From positions 53,822-117,821 of the forward strand of contig CAYSDZ010000006.1 in the NCBI GenBank assembly GCA_964429915.1: 64,000 nt of DNA. The letters are read 5' to 3'. Of this stretch, positions 45,301 to 53,878 are shown in pieces. The DNA comes from Alteromonas_F sp964429915. Its GTDB lineage: Bacteria; Pseudomonadota; Gammaproteobacteria; Enterobacterales; Alteromonadaceae. Position 1 is the stretch's first letter. Each line of letters starts with the position of its first letter. Under the pieces are notes generated by a model. The model did no database searches and was not told the DNA's origin. It saw only the letters and a list, made by a program, of their open reading frames with translations. Both the position numbers and the translations under genes were made by a program.

Positions 45301-46660
45301 TGCAAAATGATGAGAATATTTTGCCTAAAAGATCGTTAGAGGTAAATTCTCCCGTTATCTCGCAAAGATATTGGTGAGCCAAACGCAATTCTTCAGCCAG
45401 TAATTCACCCGCTAACGCATTATGGAGTTGTTCAGTTCCTTGCCTTAAGTGTTCCTTGGTTTTTGCAAGCGCATCTAAATGCCGTCTCCTAGCAATGAAT
45501 TGACCTTCAGTAGATTGAACGATACCCATTGAACTTGCTAGATGATCTTGTAATACGGCTATGCCTTGTTGAGTTTGCGCCGAAATACGCACCACATCAA
45601 ATTCACCGTGCTCGGTTTTTACTTTAGAAAGTCCGTGTTGTTCGTTGGTTTTGTCAATTTTATTACGGATCACAGTAAGCGGTATGTTTACCGGTAATTT
45701 GTCCATAAATTCGGGCCATAATTTAAAAGGGTCTTCCTCATTACTCTGCGTGGCATCTACCATAAACAATATTCGGTCAGCGGTATTAATTGCTTGCCAA
45801 GCCCTCTCTATACCTATTTGCTCGACCTTATCTGTACTGTCTCTTAAACCTGCGGTATCAGTAATATGAAGCGGTACACCCTTTATCGAAATATGCTCTT
45901 TAAGTGTATCCCGCGTTGTTCCTGCGATATCGGTTACGATAGCCGAATCTTTGCCTGCAAGTTGGTTAAGTAAGCTCGATTTGCCTGCATTAGGTTTTCC
46001 TGCGATAACAACATTAAGTCCTTCCCTTAACAAACTTCCTTGTTTTGCTGTGCTGATCAAATCATCCAAAGTCCCGTTAAGACGAGATAAGTCCTTTGCA
46101 ACTTTTCCGTCTGACAGAAAATCAATTTCTTCCTCCGGAAAATCGATAGCTGCTTCTACATACATACGTAGATGTACAATCTGTTCGGCAAGCACATTTA
46201 CTTGCGTTGAGAATACACCTTGGAGAGAATGAAGCGCACTTCTAGCAGCACTGCGCGAACTGGCTTCTATAAGATCGGCGATGGCTTCGGCTTGAGTTAA
46301 ATCTAGCTTGTCATTTAAAAAGGCTTGCTCGGAAAATTCTCCCGGCCTAGCAAGACGAGTACCTTTTACGGTTAATATACTTTCAATCAGCATATCCATG
46401 ATCACTGGACCACCATGCCCTTGAAGTTCTAGTACGTGTTCACCAGTAAACGAGTGAGGATTTGGGAAAAATAAGGCAATGCCTTCGTCGATAATGGTAT
46501 TGTCGTGAAAGTAAAAAGGAAGATAGCTCGCATGGCGAGCTGTGATGTTTGTTTTTAGGACTTGTTCAATGACTTCGTAAACCAGAGGGCCGGACACTCG
46601 AACAATAGCTACCCCACCTCGTCCCGGCGGAGTAGCTTGTGCCACAATGGTATCAGTCAC
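45290..46660 (-). CDS. mnmE: tRNA modification GTPase MnmE (TrmE)
   Basis: 456 residues from GTG 46660 (MTDTIVAQATPPGRGGVAIV), close to the E. coli length; an in-frame TTG at 46690 would add ten unconserved residues. It has an N-terminal tetrahydrofolate-binding domain, a G domain (GKPNAGKSS, DIAGTTRD, DTAGLRD, RNKID) and the essential C-terminal CIGK. It works with MnmG on tRNA wobble uridines. The start overlaps the end of yajQ by eight bases, which couples translation. Confidence 0.95.
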   Translation of the reverse strand: MTDTIVAQATPPGRGGVAIVRVSGPLVYEVIEQVLKTNITARHASYLPFYFHDNTIIDEGIALFFPNPHSFTGEHVLELQGHGGPVIMDMLIESILTVKGTRLARPGEFSEQAFLNDKLDLTQAEAIADLIEASSRSAARSALHSLQGVFSTQVNVLAEQIVHLRMYVEAAIDFPEEEIDFLSDGKVAKDLSRLNGTLDDLISTAKQGSLLREGLNVVIAGKPNAGKSSLLNQLAGKDSAIVTDIAGTTRDTLKEHISIKGVPLHITDTAGLRDSTDKVEQIGIERAWQAINTADRILFMVDATQSNEEDPFKLWPEFMDKLPVNIPLTVIRNKIDKTNEQHGLSKVKTEHGEFDVVRISAQTQQGIAVLQDHLASSMGIVQSTEGQFIARRRHLDALAKTKEHLRQGTEQLHNALAGELLAEELRLAHQYLCEITGEFTSNDLLGKIFSSFCIGK

Positions 46661-47135
46661 GAAAATTGATGTACTGAAAGGGTTGTCCAAGGTCTGACTG
46701 TTTGATTAATGCAATCGCTTCCTGTAAGTCATCACGCTTTTTTCCTGTTACTCGCACTTGATCGCCTTGAATAGATGCCTGAACTTTCAACTTGGCATCT
46801 TTAATGGTTTTGACCACTTTTTTCGCCACGCTTTGTTCAATGCCTTGTTTAAATAAAATTGTCTGGCGATGATTTTTTCCACGAATATCCATGGCTTGTA
46901 TATCCATTGCACTGGTATCTATGTGTCGTTTGGCACAGGCGCCACGGAATAGCGAATCCATTTGTTGAAGCTGAAATTCTGCTTCAGCAGACATGATTAC
47001 GCTCTCATCTTTATATTCAAAACTTGCTTCTACGCCTCGAAAATCAAACCGAGTGCTTAATTCTCTAGAGGCGTTGTCAGTGGCATTTCGCACTTCTTCC
47101 ATATTTATCTCAGATACAATATCGAATGATGGCAT
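46653..47135 (-). CDS. yajQ: YajQ family nucleotide-binding protein
   Basis: 160-residue UPF0234 protein with two alpha/beta folds. Signature segments are MPSFDIVSEINMEEVRNA, STRFDFRGVEASFEYKDE and the C-terminal LGQPFQYINFRD. Members bind nucleotides, and some bind c-di-GMP as effectors in Xanthomonas. In most species yajQ is not in the rpmH-yidC-mnmE operon, so its insertion between yidC and mnmE is notable. Confidence 0.94.
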   Translation of the reverse strand: MPSFDIVSEINMEEVRNATDNASRELSTRFDFRGVEASFEYKDESVIMSAEAEFQLQQMDSLFRGACAKRHIDTSAMDIQAMDIRGKNHRQTILFKQGIEQSVAKKVVKTIKDAKLKVQASIQGDQVRVTGKKRDDLQEAIALIKQSDLGQPFQYINFRD

Positions 47136-47158
47136 GGTTGTTCTCCTATTAAAGGTCG

Positions 47159-48829
47159 CTAGTGCGTCTTTATTCCGCGTTTTTCCATCGAAGCATAAAT
47201 TATTTTTGCTTGTACCAAAGTAATCACATTACTCACAAGCCAATAGAGTACTAAGCCCGCAGGGAACCACAAAAAGAAAACACTCATAAATACAGGCATT
47301 AGCTGCATGACTTTTTGTTGCATCGGGTCGGTCATTGTAGATGGCTGCAATTTTTGCAATAGGTACATACTTGCGCCTGTTAACACAGGTAGAACGAAGT
47401 AGGGGTCTTTGATTGACAAGTCAGTGATCCACAAGAAAAACTCTGCATGACGCAATTCGACACTTTCTAGTAAAGCCCAATACAGCGCTAAGAAAATAGG
47501 CATTTGTAGAAGAAGTGGGAAACAGCCTCCCATCGGATTGACCTTTTCTTTTTTGTACATTTCCATCATGGCTTGCGACATTTTTTGGCGGTCATCACCA
47601 TATTTATCTTTAAGCTGCTGCATTTTGGGTGCGAGATTGCGCATCTTCGCCATTGATTCGTATTGCTTTTTAGTCAATGGATACATTAACCCTTTTACAA
47701 TAACGGTGATTAAAATAATCGCGACTCCCCAGTTATTTACAAGGTCGTGCAGTAAACTAAGCAGTGAGAACAGTGGTTGAGATATCCAAAAGAGGGGTCC
47801 GTAATCAACCGTAAGGTCTAAGCCTCTTGCTAATGTCGCTAAATGCGCCTGAATTTTCGGACCAACGTAAAGTAAGGTCGAGAGGTTTTGCGAGTCGTTA
47901 GCCTCAATGGAAAGAGGTTCTCCGGTAAATCCAATGATAGCATTGCCATTTCTAAGCAATTTTGAATAAAGCGCATTCTTCTGTTCTTGAGGCGGAACCC
48001 ATGCCGATACAAAATAGTGCTCAAGCATTGCTACCCAGCCGCCTTGAGTCGTAAGATTTAGGCTGTCATCTTCAAATTTGGAAAATTTATATTTTTTATA
48101 GCGTTTTTCGTCAGTGGAGTAGGCTGCACCTCTGTAGGTTGGCATAAACATATTGGAAGAATCTTCCACTTCTGTGGTTTGTTTAAGCTGTGCATATTGT
48201 TGAACTTGAATGGGCGAGTTAGATAAATTATCTATCTGGTACTCGACCTGAATATCGTGGCTATGTTTTGCAATGATAAACGTTTTGGTTACTTTTAAGG
48301 TGTCGTTTTGCCAAGTGAGTGGAACGATTAAACTGTCGTCTGTTTCGCCGAGGGTATAGTTTTGTTGCGAAGTATTGTATTTAGGACGTCCTGCTGAGCT
48401 AGAGTCAGGCCCATGGGTTCCGACTAAGCCGCTTTGCGCGACATAAATACCGTTATCGGGTCTTAGAATATTTAAGGGTTCGTCGCTGTCTTGTGATACC
48501 GGATAGTCCAACAAGTCTGCTGATACAACATCGCCCCCTATGAGGTCGATAGTGAGCATTAAGGTACCCGTATTAAGATTGATAAACCGATTTTGTTGTT
48601 CATCAATAGCGACAGAAACGTTGTTACTGTCACCTTTAGGGATAAATAGCTCGTCCGAATTGACATCAGAGGGTAGTGAGGCAACAGAAGGTGTATCACT
48701 TTCGGTTAGCGTGCTAGGTTGTTCGGTCTGTTGAATTGGTTTGGGGCCATAATCTACTTGCCAGTTTTGCCAGAGCAAAAATGAAACAAGAGCCAGACCT
48801 ATGAATAAAAAACTACGCTGCGATTCCAT
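47159..48829 (-). CDS. yidC: membrane protein insertase YidC
   Basis: About 556 residues from ATG 48829 (MESQRSFLFIGLALVSFLLW). It has one N-terminal membrane helix, a large periplasmic domain, and a conserved five-helix core with GWGVAIILITVIVKGLMYPL-like (here NNWGVAIILITVIVKGLMY), QLKDKYGDDRQKMSQAMMEM and NPMGGCFPLLLQMPIFLALY. It inserts proteins such as the neighbouring atp operon's subunit c. It lies nine bases after yidD. Confidence 0.96.
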   Translation of the reverse strand: MESQRSFLFIGLALVSFLLWQNWQVDYGPKPIQQTEQPSTLTESDTPSVASLPSDVNSDELFIPKGDSNNVSVAIDEQQNRFINLNTGTLMLTIDLIGGDVVSADLLDYPVSQDSDEPLNILRPDNGIYVAQSGLVGTHGPDSSSAGRPKYNTSQQNYTLGETDDSLIVPLTWQNDTLKVTKTFIIAKHSHDIQVEYQIDNLSNSPIQVQQYAQLKQTTEVEDSSNMFMPTYRGAAYSTDEKRYKKYKFSKFEDDSLNLTTQGGWVAMLEHYFVSAWVPPQEQKNALYSKLLRNGNAIIGFTGEPLSIEANDSQNLSTLLYVGPKIQAHLATLARGLDLTVDYGPLFWISQPLFSLLSLLHDLVNNWGVAIILITVIVKGLMYPLTKKQYESMAKMRNLAPKMQQLKDKYGDDRQKMSQAMMEMYKKEKVNPMGGCFPLLLQMPIFLALYWALLESVELRHAEFFLWITDLSIKDPYFVLPVLTGASMYLLQKLQPSTMTDPMQQKVMQLMPVFMSVFFLWFPAGLVLYWLVSNVITLVQAKIIYASMEKRGIKTH

Positions 48830-48838
48830 ATTTATCAC

Positions 48839-49105
48839 TTATTTGTTTGATTTTTCGTTTGTATGCTTAGGGACTGGGTCGTATCCGCCCGGATGCAAAG
48901 GGTGGCATTTTAATATGCGTTGAGCGGATAACCAACTGCCTTTTATTAGTCCATGTTGTTTTAAAGCATCTATTGCGTATGCAGAGCAACTTGGATAAAA
49001 CCTGCACTTGGGCCCCAACACTAAAGAGAGTGTATTTCGGTAAAGTTTAATAAGCAGTATGAAGGGCAAAATAGACAGTTGCGTTACTGTTTTGCGCTGT
49101 GACAT
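48839..49105 (-). CDS. yidD: membrane protein insertion efficiency factor YidD
   Basis: 88-residue basic protein from ATG 49105, overlapping rnpA by 22 bases; an upstream Met at 49126 is also possible. The family core CRFYPSCSAYAIDALKQHG and RILKCHPLHPGGYDPVP are present. It assists YidC-dependent insertion. Confidence 0.93.
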   Translation of the reverse strand: MSQRKTVTQLSILPFILLIKLYRNTLSLVLGPKCRFYPSCSAYAIDALKQHGLIKGSWLSAQRILKCHPLHPGGYDPVPKHTNEKSNK

Positions 49106-49467
49106 TTGTTCTTTAGCCGTTTCCAATTTTGCTGCACTATTTTGTGTAATTCGTCATTGGTAAGCGTATCACACCCAGCTTTGGCAAGCACAATAATGTC
49201 TACGTTATGCAAAGAATAAGCGTTTTGTCTAAAGCTTTCTCTTATGATTCGCTTAACACGATTCCGTTGAACAGCTTTTTTGACTTTTTTTTTCGCTATG
49301 GTTATTCCCAATCTGGGACGTTCTTGTGTTTCATTAAATCGTGCTAGAAACGTAAAGTATTGAGAACCACAGGGGATGGCGTTAGCGAAAACAAAAGAAA
49401 ATTGAGAGGGAGTTAAAAGCCTTAACTCCCTTGGAAATTTACATTCCCTTTTTAGGGAAACTGTCAT
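49084..49467 (-). CDS. rnpA: ribonuclease P protein component
   Basis: 127-residue basic protein subunit of RNase P. The signature RNRVKRIIRESFR and the RLGITIAKKKVKKAVQ strand are intact. It starts directly after the rpmH stop, in the universal rpmH-rnpA arrangement. Confidence 0.96.
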   Translation of the reverse strand: MTVSLKRECKFPRELRLLTPSQFSFVFANAIPCGSQYFTFLARFNETQERPRLGITIAKKKVKKAVQRNRVKRIIRESFRQNAYSLHNVDIIVLAKAGCDTLTNDELHKIVQQNWKRLKNKCHSAKQ

Positions 49468-49602
49468 TTACGCAGACAGGCGAGCACGTCCTTTGGCACG
49501 GCGAGCTGCTAGTACTTTGCGACCGTTTTTGGTAGCCATACGAGCGCGAAAACCGTGAGAACGTTTGCGTTTTAAATTACTGGGTTGAAATGTTCTTTTC
49601 AT
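49468..49602 (-). CDS. rpmH: 50S ribosomal protein L34
   Basis: 44-residue L34: MKRTFQPSNLKRKRSHGFRA then the basic KNGRKVLAARRAKGRARLSA end. First gene of the long rpmH-to-dnaC operon, divergent from dnaA, with a strong promoter about 105 bases upstream. Confidence 0.98.
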   Translation of the reverse strand: MKRTFQPSNLKRKRSHGFRARMATKNGRKVLAARRAKGRARLSA

Positions 49603-50193
49603 TTCGTGATCTCACATATAAAGGTTTATCACCAGTTTAACAATCAAGTCAGCTTAGTAGTTGAACTTTGTGTAGTTAAACTTAGTGGTTAAAAAAAGGA
49701 CGCTGAATACTACGGGATACTCAACTAAGTGTCAACAAGATATTACTAAAATGCTTAATTTAAATACATGTGTTGGTAATAACTGCTTATGAAGCCATCT
49801 TATCCACAGAAGTTCCTTTTTTACAATGTTTGTGTTCTATTTTTTAATGGGCAAAGCGCACATTTTTTTTCATTTTTTGAAAGTGAATTATATGCCTAAA
49901 AGTCGCTGGTGTGTTATAAAAATGTATTAAAAACAATATTGTAAGATAAGTCTTAAGCAATCGCTCAAGATAGGGTTTACTTCTGTTTTTTTTCCATTCA
50001 TAATTTCCACAGAATAAGGTTGTCCTGTCGTAAATATGCTCAATTTGTCGTATTCCGATAGTTAAAAAAGGCCAGTTTTCTATAATCACCCGTTTTGTTT
50101 TTCAATGTTAAAACCATTCGCGCATCGTTCCTTTTTTTTAGGTTAAAAAATGTTACTCATTGTTTTGTATGTATTTTTTTGGAGAGTTGAGCT
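49603..50193. promoter_or_regulatory. rpmH-dnaA divergent regulatory region
   Basis: A 591-base, very AT-rich gap with no gene seen. It holds the rpmH promoter on the rpmH side, one perfect DnaA box TTATCCACA (49800-49808), and a possible dnaA -10 TATAAT (50081-50086) without a convincing -35. The single box may allow DnaA autoregulation. The dnaA ribosome site GGAG is about 10 bases before its ATG. With only one strong box and no GATC cluster it is less origin-like than the mnmG side. Confidence 0.6.
49707..49735 (-). promoter_or_regulatory. sigma70 promoter of the rpmH operon
   Basis: On the minus strand a perfect TTGACA (49730-49735) and TAGTAT (49707-49712) are spaced by 17 bases. Confidence 0.7.
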
Positions 50194-51624
50194 ATGTCTT
50201 TATGGCAGTCGTGTTTAGAATTATTGAAGCAAGAGCTGCCAAATCAGCAATTCAACATGTGGATAAGACCACTTAAGTCCGATGAATCAAATAACGAGTT
50301 GATTTTATTGGCGCCAAATCGGTTTGTTTTAGATTGGGTTAGAGATAAATATAGAGATCTCATCAATGGATGTCTTAGTAAAATCTGTCATGGTCAAGAT
50401 CTTCCTCTGTTGAAGTTTGATATCCAACAAAAAACGTCATTTGCCCCCTCTCAGGGGTATTCGTCTGTGAGTAGTAACACTAACCAAAAGGGAAAGAGCA
50501 GTTATTCTTCTACACCTCCCGTAGAGCCGAGCGTCAATAAATTTTCGGAACAGCTGGCTAAATCTACTGGTGCGGTTGTGCCTATTCCTGAAGGTGTTGT
50601 ACATAAGAGTAATATCAATCCAAATTATACTTTTGACAATTTTGTAGAAGGTAAATCTAATCAGCTTGCTAGGGCAGCCGCTTCCCAAGTCGCAGACAAT
50701 CCTGGTGGGTCGTATAACCCGTTGTTTTTGTATGGAGGAACAGGCTTGGGCAAAACGCATTTGTTACATGCTGTTGGAAACGGCTTAGTGGCAAGAAAAC
50801 CCGACGCGCGGATTGTCTATATGCACAGTGAACGATTTGTTCAAGACATGGTTAAGGCACTGCAAAACAATGCCATCGAAGACTTCAAACGATTTTACAG
50901 GTCGGTCGATGCACTATTTATTGATGACATCCAATTCTTTGCTAAAAAAGATCGTTCACAAGAAGAGTTTTTCCATACTTTTAATGCTCTTCTTGAGGGA
51001 AACCAACAAATTATCTTAACGTCAGATCGTTATCCAAAGGAAATAGACGGTGTTGAAGATAGGCTTAAATCGCGATTTGGTTGGGGCCTAACCATCGCAA
51101 TAGAGCCTCCAGAGCTTGAAACGAGGGTGGCAATTTTGATGCGAAAGGCAGCAGATAATCGCGTTCATCTGCCTAACGAAGTTGCATTTTTTATTGCTAA
51201 ACGTTTGCGCTCAAATGTTAGAGAATTAGAAGGAGCGCTGAATCGTGTGATTGCAAATGCAAACTTTACTGGTCAGCCTATTACCATTGATTTCGTCAGA
51301 GAGGCTTTAAGAGACTTATTGGCTTTACAAGAAAAATTAGTCACTGTTGGTAATATTCAAAAGACAGTGGCCGATTATTACAAGATAAAGATTTCTGATC
51401 TCTTGTCGAAGCGAAGGAGTCGCAGTGTTGCCAGACCTAGACAAATGGCCATGGCGCTTTCTAAGGAATTGACTAACCATAGTCTACCAGAGTTGGGTAA
51501 CCAATTTGGTGGAAGAGATCATACGACCGTTTTGCATGCATGCAGAAAAATAGATCAGCTTAGAGAGGAAAGTCATGATATAAAAGAAGACTATAAAAAT
51601 CTAATTCGTACCTTGTCTTCTTAA
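50194..51624 (+). CDS. dnaA: chromosomal replication initiator DnaA
   Basis: 476-residue initiator: an N-terminal DnaB-interaction domain (LWQSCLELLKQELPNQQFNMWI), a variable linker (about 90-130), an AAA+ domain with Walker A GGTGLGKT (181-188) and Walker B ALFIDDIQF, and a C-terminal DNA-binding domain with the signature GGRDHTTVLHACRKI. It should bind the boxes at 42440-42707. First gene of dnaA-dnaN-recF-gyrB. Confidence 0.98.
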   Translation: MSLWQSCLELLKQELPNQQFNMWIRPLKSDESNNELILLAPNRFVLDWVRDKYRDLINGCLSKICHGQDLPLLKFDIQQKTSFAPSQGYSSVSSNTNQKGKSSYSSTPPVEPSVNKFSEQLAKSTGAVVPIPEGVVHKSNINPNYTFDNFVEGKSNQLARAAASQVADNPGGSYNPLFLYGGTGLGKTHLLHAVGNGLVARKPDARIVYMHSERFVQDMVKALQNNAIEDFKRFYRSVDALFIDDIQFFAKKDRSQEEFFHTFNALLEGNQQIILTSDRYPKEIDGVEDRLKSRFGWGLTIAIEPPELETRVAILMRKAADNRVHLPNEVAFFIAKRLRSNVRELEGALNRVIANANFTGQPITIDFVREALRDLLALQEKLVTVGNIQKTVADYYKIKISDLLSKRRSRSVARPRQMAMALSKELTNHSLPELGNQFGGRDHTTVLHACRKIDQLREESHDIKEDYKNLIRTLSS

Positions 51625-51655
51625 TCGTGTATCAACCAAGCGAGTATTGAATAAA

Positions 51656-52759
51656 ATGAAATTTACCATTAGCCGAGAAGCGTTTTTACAACCACTACAG
51701 TTAGTGTCTGGTGCTGTCGAGCGTCGTCATACCTTACCGATATTAGCCAACGTATTAATTAAGGTAAGTGAAGGCGCACTATGGCTTACAGGTACAGATT
51801 TAGAGGTTGAGCTCATTTCTAGTGTAAAATTAGAGAATGCAAGCGTTGATGGTGAAATTACGGTTCCAGCTAAAAAGTTATTGGATATTTGCAAGGGTTT
51901 GGCTGATGGAAGCGAAATTACCTTCACTGTAGATGGTGCAAAGGCGGTAATTAAGGCAGGTCGAGGTCGCTATTCTTTATCTACGCTTTCTGCAGATGAT
52001 TATCCTAATTTGGAAGACTGGGAAGGCGAAACCGAGTTTGAAATTTCATGTGATGATTTTAAACGTTTGATTGATAGCACGCATTTCTCAATGGCGCAGC
52101 AAGATGTGCGCTATTATCTCAACGGTATGTCTTTGGAAACAGAGCCTGGGCTTATCCGAACCGTTGCTACTGACGGACATCGCTTGGCGCTATGTAGAAA
52201 GGTTTACGATGCGAATCAGTTGCCGGAACGACAAGTTATCATTCCTAGAAAAGGGGTGATGGAAATTTCGCGTTTAATTGAATCAAGTACGAAGATGATA
52301 AAAATTCAAATGGGCGCCAATCATCTTCGTCTATTTTCTACTGATTTTATTTTTACCAGTAAGTTAGTTGATGGCCGTTTTCCTGATTACCGTCGTGTAT
52401 TGCCGAAAGAAGGCGACAAGACCATACTCGCTAGCAAAGATGTTTTAAAGGATGCCTTTTCGCGTGCGTCAATTCTTTCTAATGAAAAATTTAGAGGCGT
52501 ACGGCTGAATTTATCAAACAACGAACTAAAAATTACAGCTAACAATCCAGAGCAGGAAGAAGCTGAAGAAATTGTTGATGTTGATTTTCAGGGCGAGGAT
52601 TTAGAAATTGGATTCAACGTTGCTTATTTGATAGATGTTTTTAATTCGCTGAAATCAAATACAGTAAAAATTAGTTTGTCAGACGCAAACGCAAGTGCGT
52701 TGATTGAAGATGAGGAAGACGATGCGGCACTTTACGTTATTATGCCGATGAGACTTTAA
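51656..52759 (+). CDS. dnaN: DNA polymerase III sliding clamp (beta subunit)
   Basis: 367-residue clamp beginning MKFTISREAFLQPLQ and ending YVIMPMRL, the conserved C-terminal MPMRL. An in-frame TTG lies three codons upstream, but ATG 51656 fits the family. 31 bases after dnaA. Confidence 0.98.
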   Translation: MKFTISREAFLQPLQLVSGAVERRHTLPILANVLIKVSEGALWLTGTDLEVELISSVKLENASVDGEITVPAKKLLDICKGLADGSEITFTVDGAKAVIKAGRGRYSLSTLSADDYPNLEDWEGETEFEISCDDFKRLIDSTHFSMAQQDVRYYLNGMSLETEPGLIRTVATDGHRLALCRKVYDANQLPERQVIIPRKGVMEISRLIESSTKMIKIQMGANHLRLFSTDFIFTSKLVDGRFPDYRRVLPKEGDKTILASKDVLKDAFSRASILSNEKFRGVRLNLSNNELKITANNPEQEEAEEIVDVDFQGEDLEIGFNVAYLIDVFNSLKSNTVKISLSDANASALIEDEEDDAALYVIMPMRL

Positions 52760-52780
52760 TTTTAAAGTCTCAGTTTTCCT

Positions 52781-53875
52781 ATGTATATCGATCGGTTGGT
52801 AGCAACCAACTTCAGAAATTTTTCTCATCTCTCAGTCAACTTACATTCACATCTTAATGTTTTCATTGGTCACAACGGTAGTGGTAAATCTAGTATCGTA
52901 GAGGCATTACATTTGCTCGGCTTTGGTCGTTCATTTAGAAGTAATAAGTTAACCAGTTGCATTAAACACGGCGAAGCGCAATTTTCCGTATATGTTGAAA
53001 GTGTTAAATACCCCTCTTCCGTAGAAAGCAAAATTAAAGTCGGCATAGGTAAGTCTAAGCTAGGTGAAATTCAAAGTCAGATTGATGGCGATCACAGGCA
53101 TCGCTTGAATGATTTGGTTAAATTGTTTCCAGTTCAACTTTTCACTCCTCAAAGTACCGACCTTATTCTAGGTTCTCCAAAGGATCGCAGGCGATTCCTA
53201 GATTGGGGAGTGTTTCACGTGGAACATCGTTTCGAGATGATCAATAGGAACTTTAAAATTGCACTACGAAACCGAAATGCGCTTCTAAAACAGCAAAATG
53301 TTGGTCATACAGAGTTAGCGATATGGGACGACAAGTTCGCAGAATTTGGTTCATCCATAGATAATTATAGGCAGCAATATCTTCAAAGCTTCAAACCAAT
53401 ATTTAAGGATATACAAGGAAAATTTTTAAAGGGCTTCACTGTTGAAATAGAGTATAATAAAGGATGGAAAGGTTCTGACTCATTGTTAGACGCACTTGCT
53501 GCAAAATTAAATTACGATGCTGTGGTAAAGTTAACTACCGTTGGTCCGCATAAGGCTGACCTAAAATTTAAAGTTGATGGTAAAGATGCTGCTGAAGTCC
53601 TTTCTAGGGGGCAACTAAGGATGTTGGTTGCAGCCTTACTTTTGGCACAAACAGCAACGTTTAATAAAAAAAAGAATGAACAGACAATATTCCTTTTAGA
53701 CGATATTGGCGCCGAGCTCGATGAAGAAAAAAGGGCGTTATTTCTTGAGGAATTGCATAAAACAAATTCGCAAATTGTAGTTACGTCCATTGATGAACAA
53801 CAATTGGCTTTTACTAAGAAATACGAAAATAAAAAAATGTTTCACGTGGAACATGGAAGCGTGAGAGAGGAGTAA
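52781..53875 (+). CDS. recF: recombination protein RecF
   Basis: 364-residue SMC-like ATPase for RecFOR gap repair. Walker A is GHNGSGKS (30-37), the ABC-type signature LSRGQLRMLVAALLLAQ and Walker B IFLLDDIGAELD follow. Two parS sites lie in the coding sequence, both encoding FHVEH in frame (residues 145-149 and 354-358). The second is in the last dozen residues, past the conserved core. It is followed three bases later by gyrB. Confidence 0.97.
   Translation: MYIDRLVATNFRNFSHLSVNLHSHLNVFIGHNGSGKSSIVEALHLLGFGRSFRSNKLTSCIKHGEAQFSVYVESVKYPSSVESKIKVGIGKSKLGEIQSQIDGDHRHRLNDLVKLFPVQLFTPQSTDLILGSPKDRRRFLDWGVFHVEHRFEMINRNFKIALRNRNALLKQQNVGHTELAIWDDKFAEFGSSIDNYRQQYLQSFKPIFKDIQGKFLKGFTVEIEYNKGWKGSDSLLDALAAKLNYDAVVKLTTVGPHKADLKFKVDGKDAAEVLSRGQLRMLVAALLLAQTATFNKKKNEQTIFLLDDIGAELDEEKRALFLEELHKTNSQIVVTSIDEQQLAFTKKYENKKMFHVEHGSVREE
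53211..53226. promoter_or_regulatory. parS: parS site 1 (ParB binding)
   Basis: TGTTTCACGTGGAACA matches the conserved bacterial parS palindrome with one departure from perfect symmetry. It lies mid-recF. ParB and ParA are encoded at 37939-39677. Confidence 0.9.
53838..53853. promoter_or_regulatory. parS: parS site 2 (ParB binding)
   Basis: An identical TGTTTCACGTGGAACA, 627 bases after site 1, near the 3' end of recF. Two identical sites close together favour ParB loading near the origin. Confidence 0.9.
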
Positions 53876-53878
53876 AGC

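Noticed and set aside
49800..49808. dnaA-rpmH gap as the replication origin
   Set aside because: Only one strong DnaA box and no GATC cluster; the mnmG-side region has seven boxes and an unwinding region.
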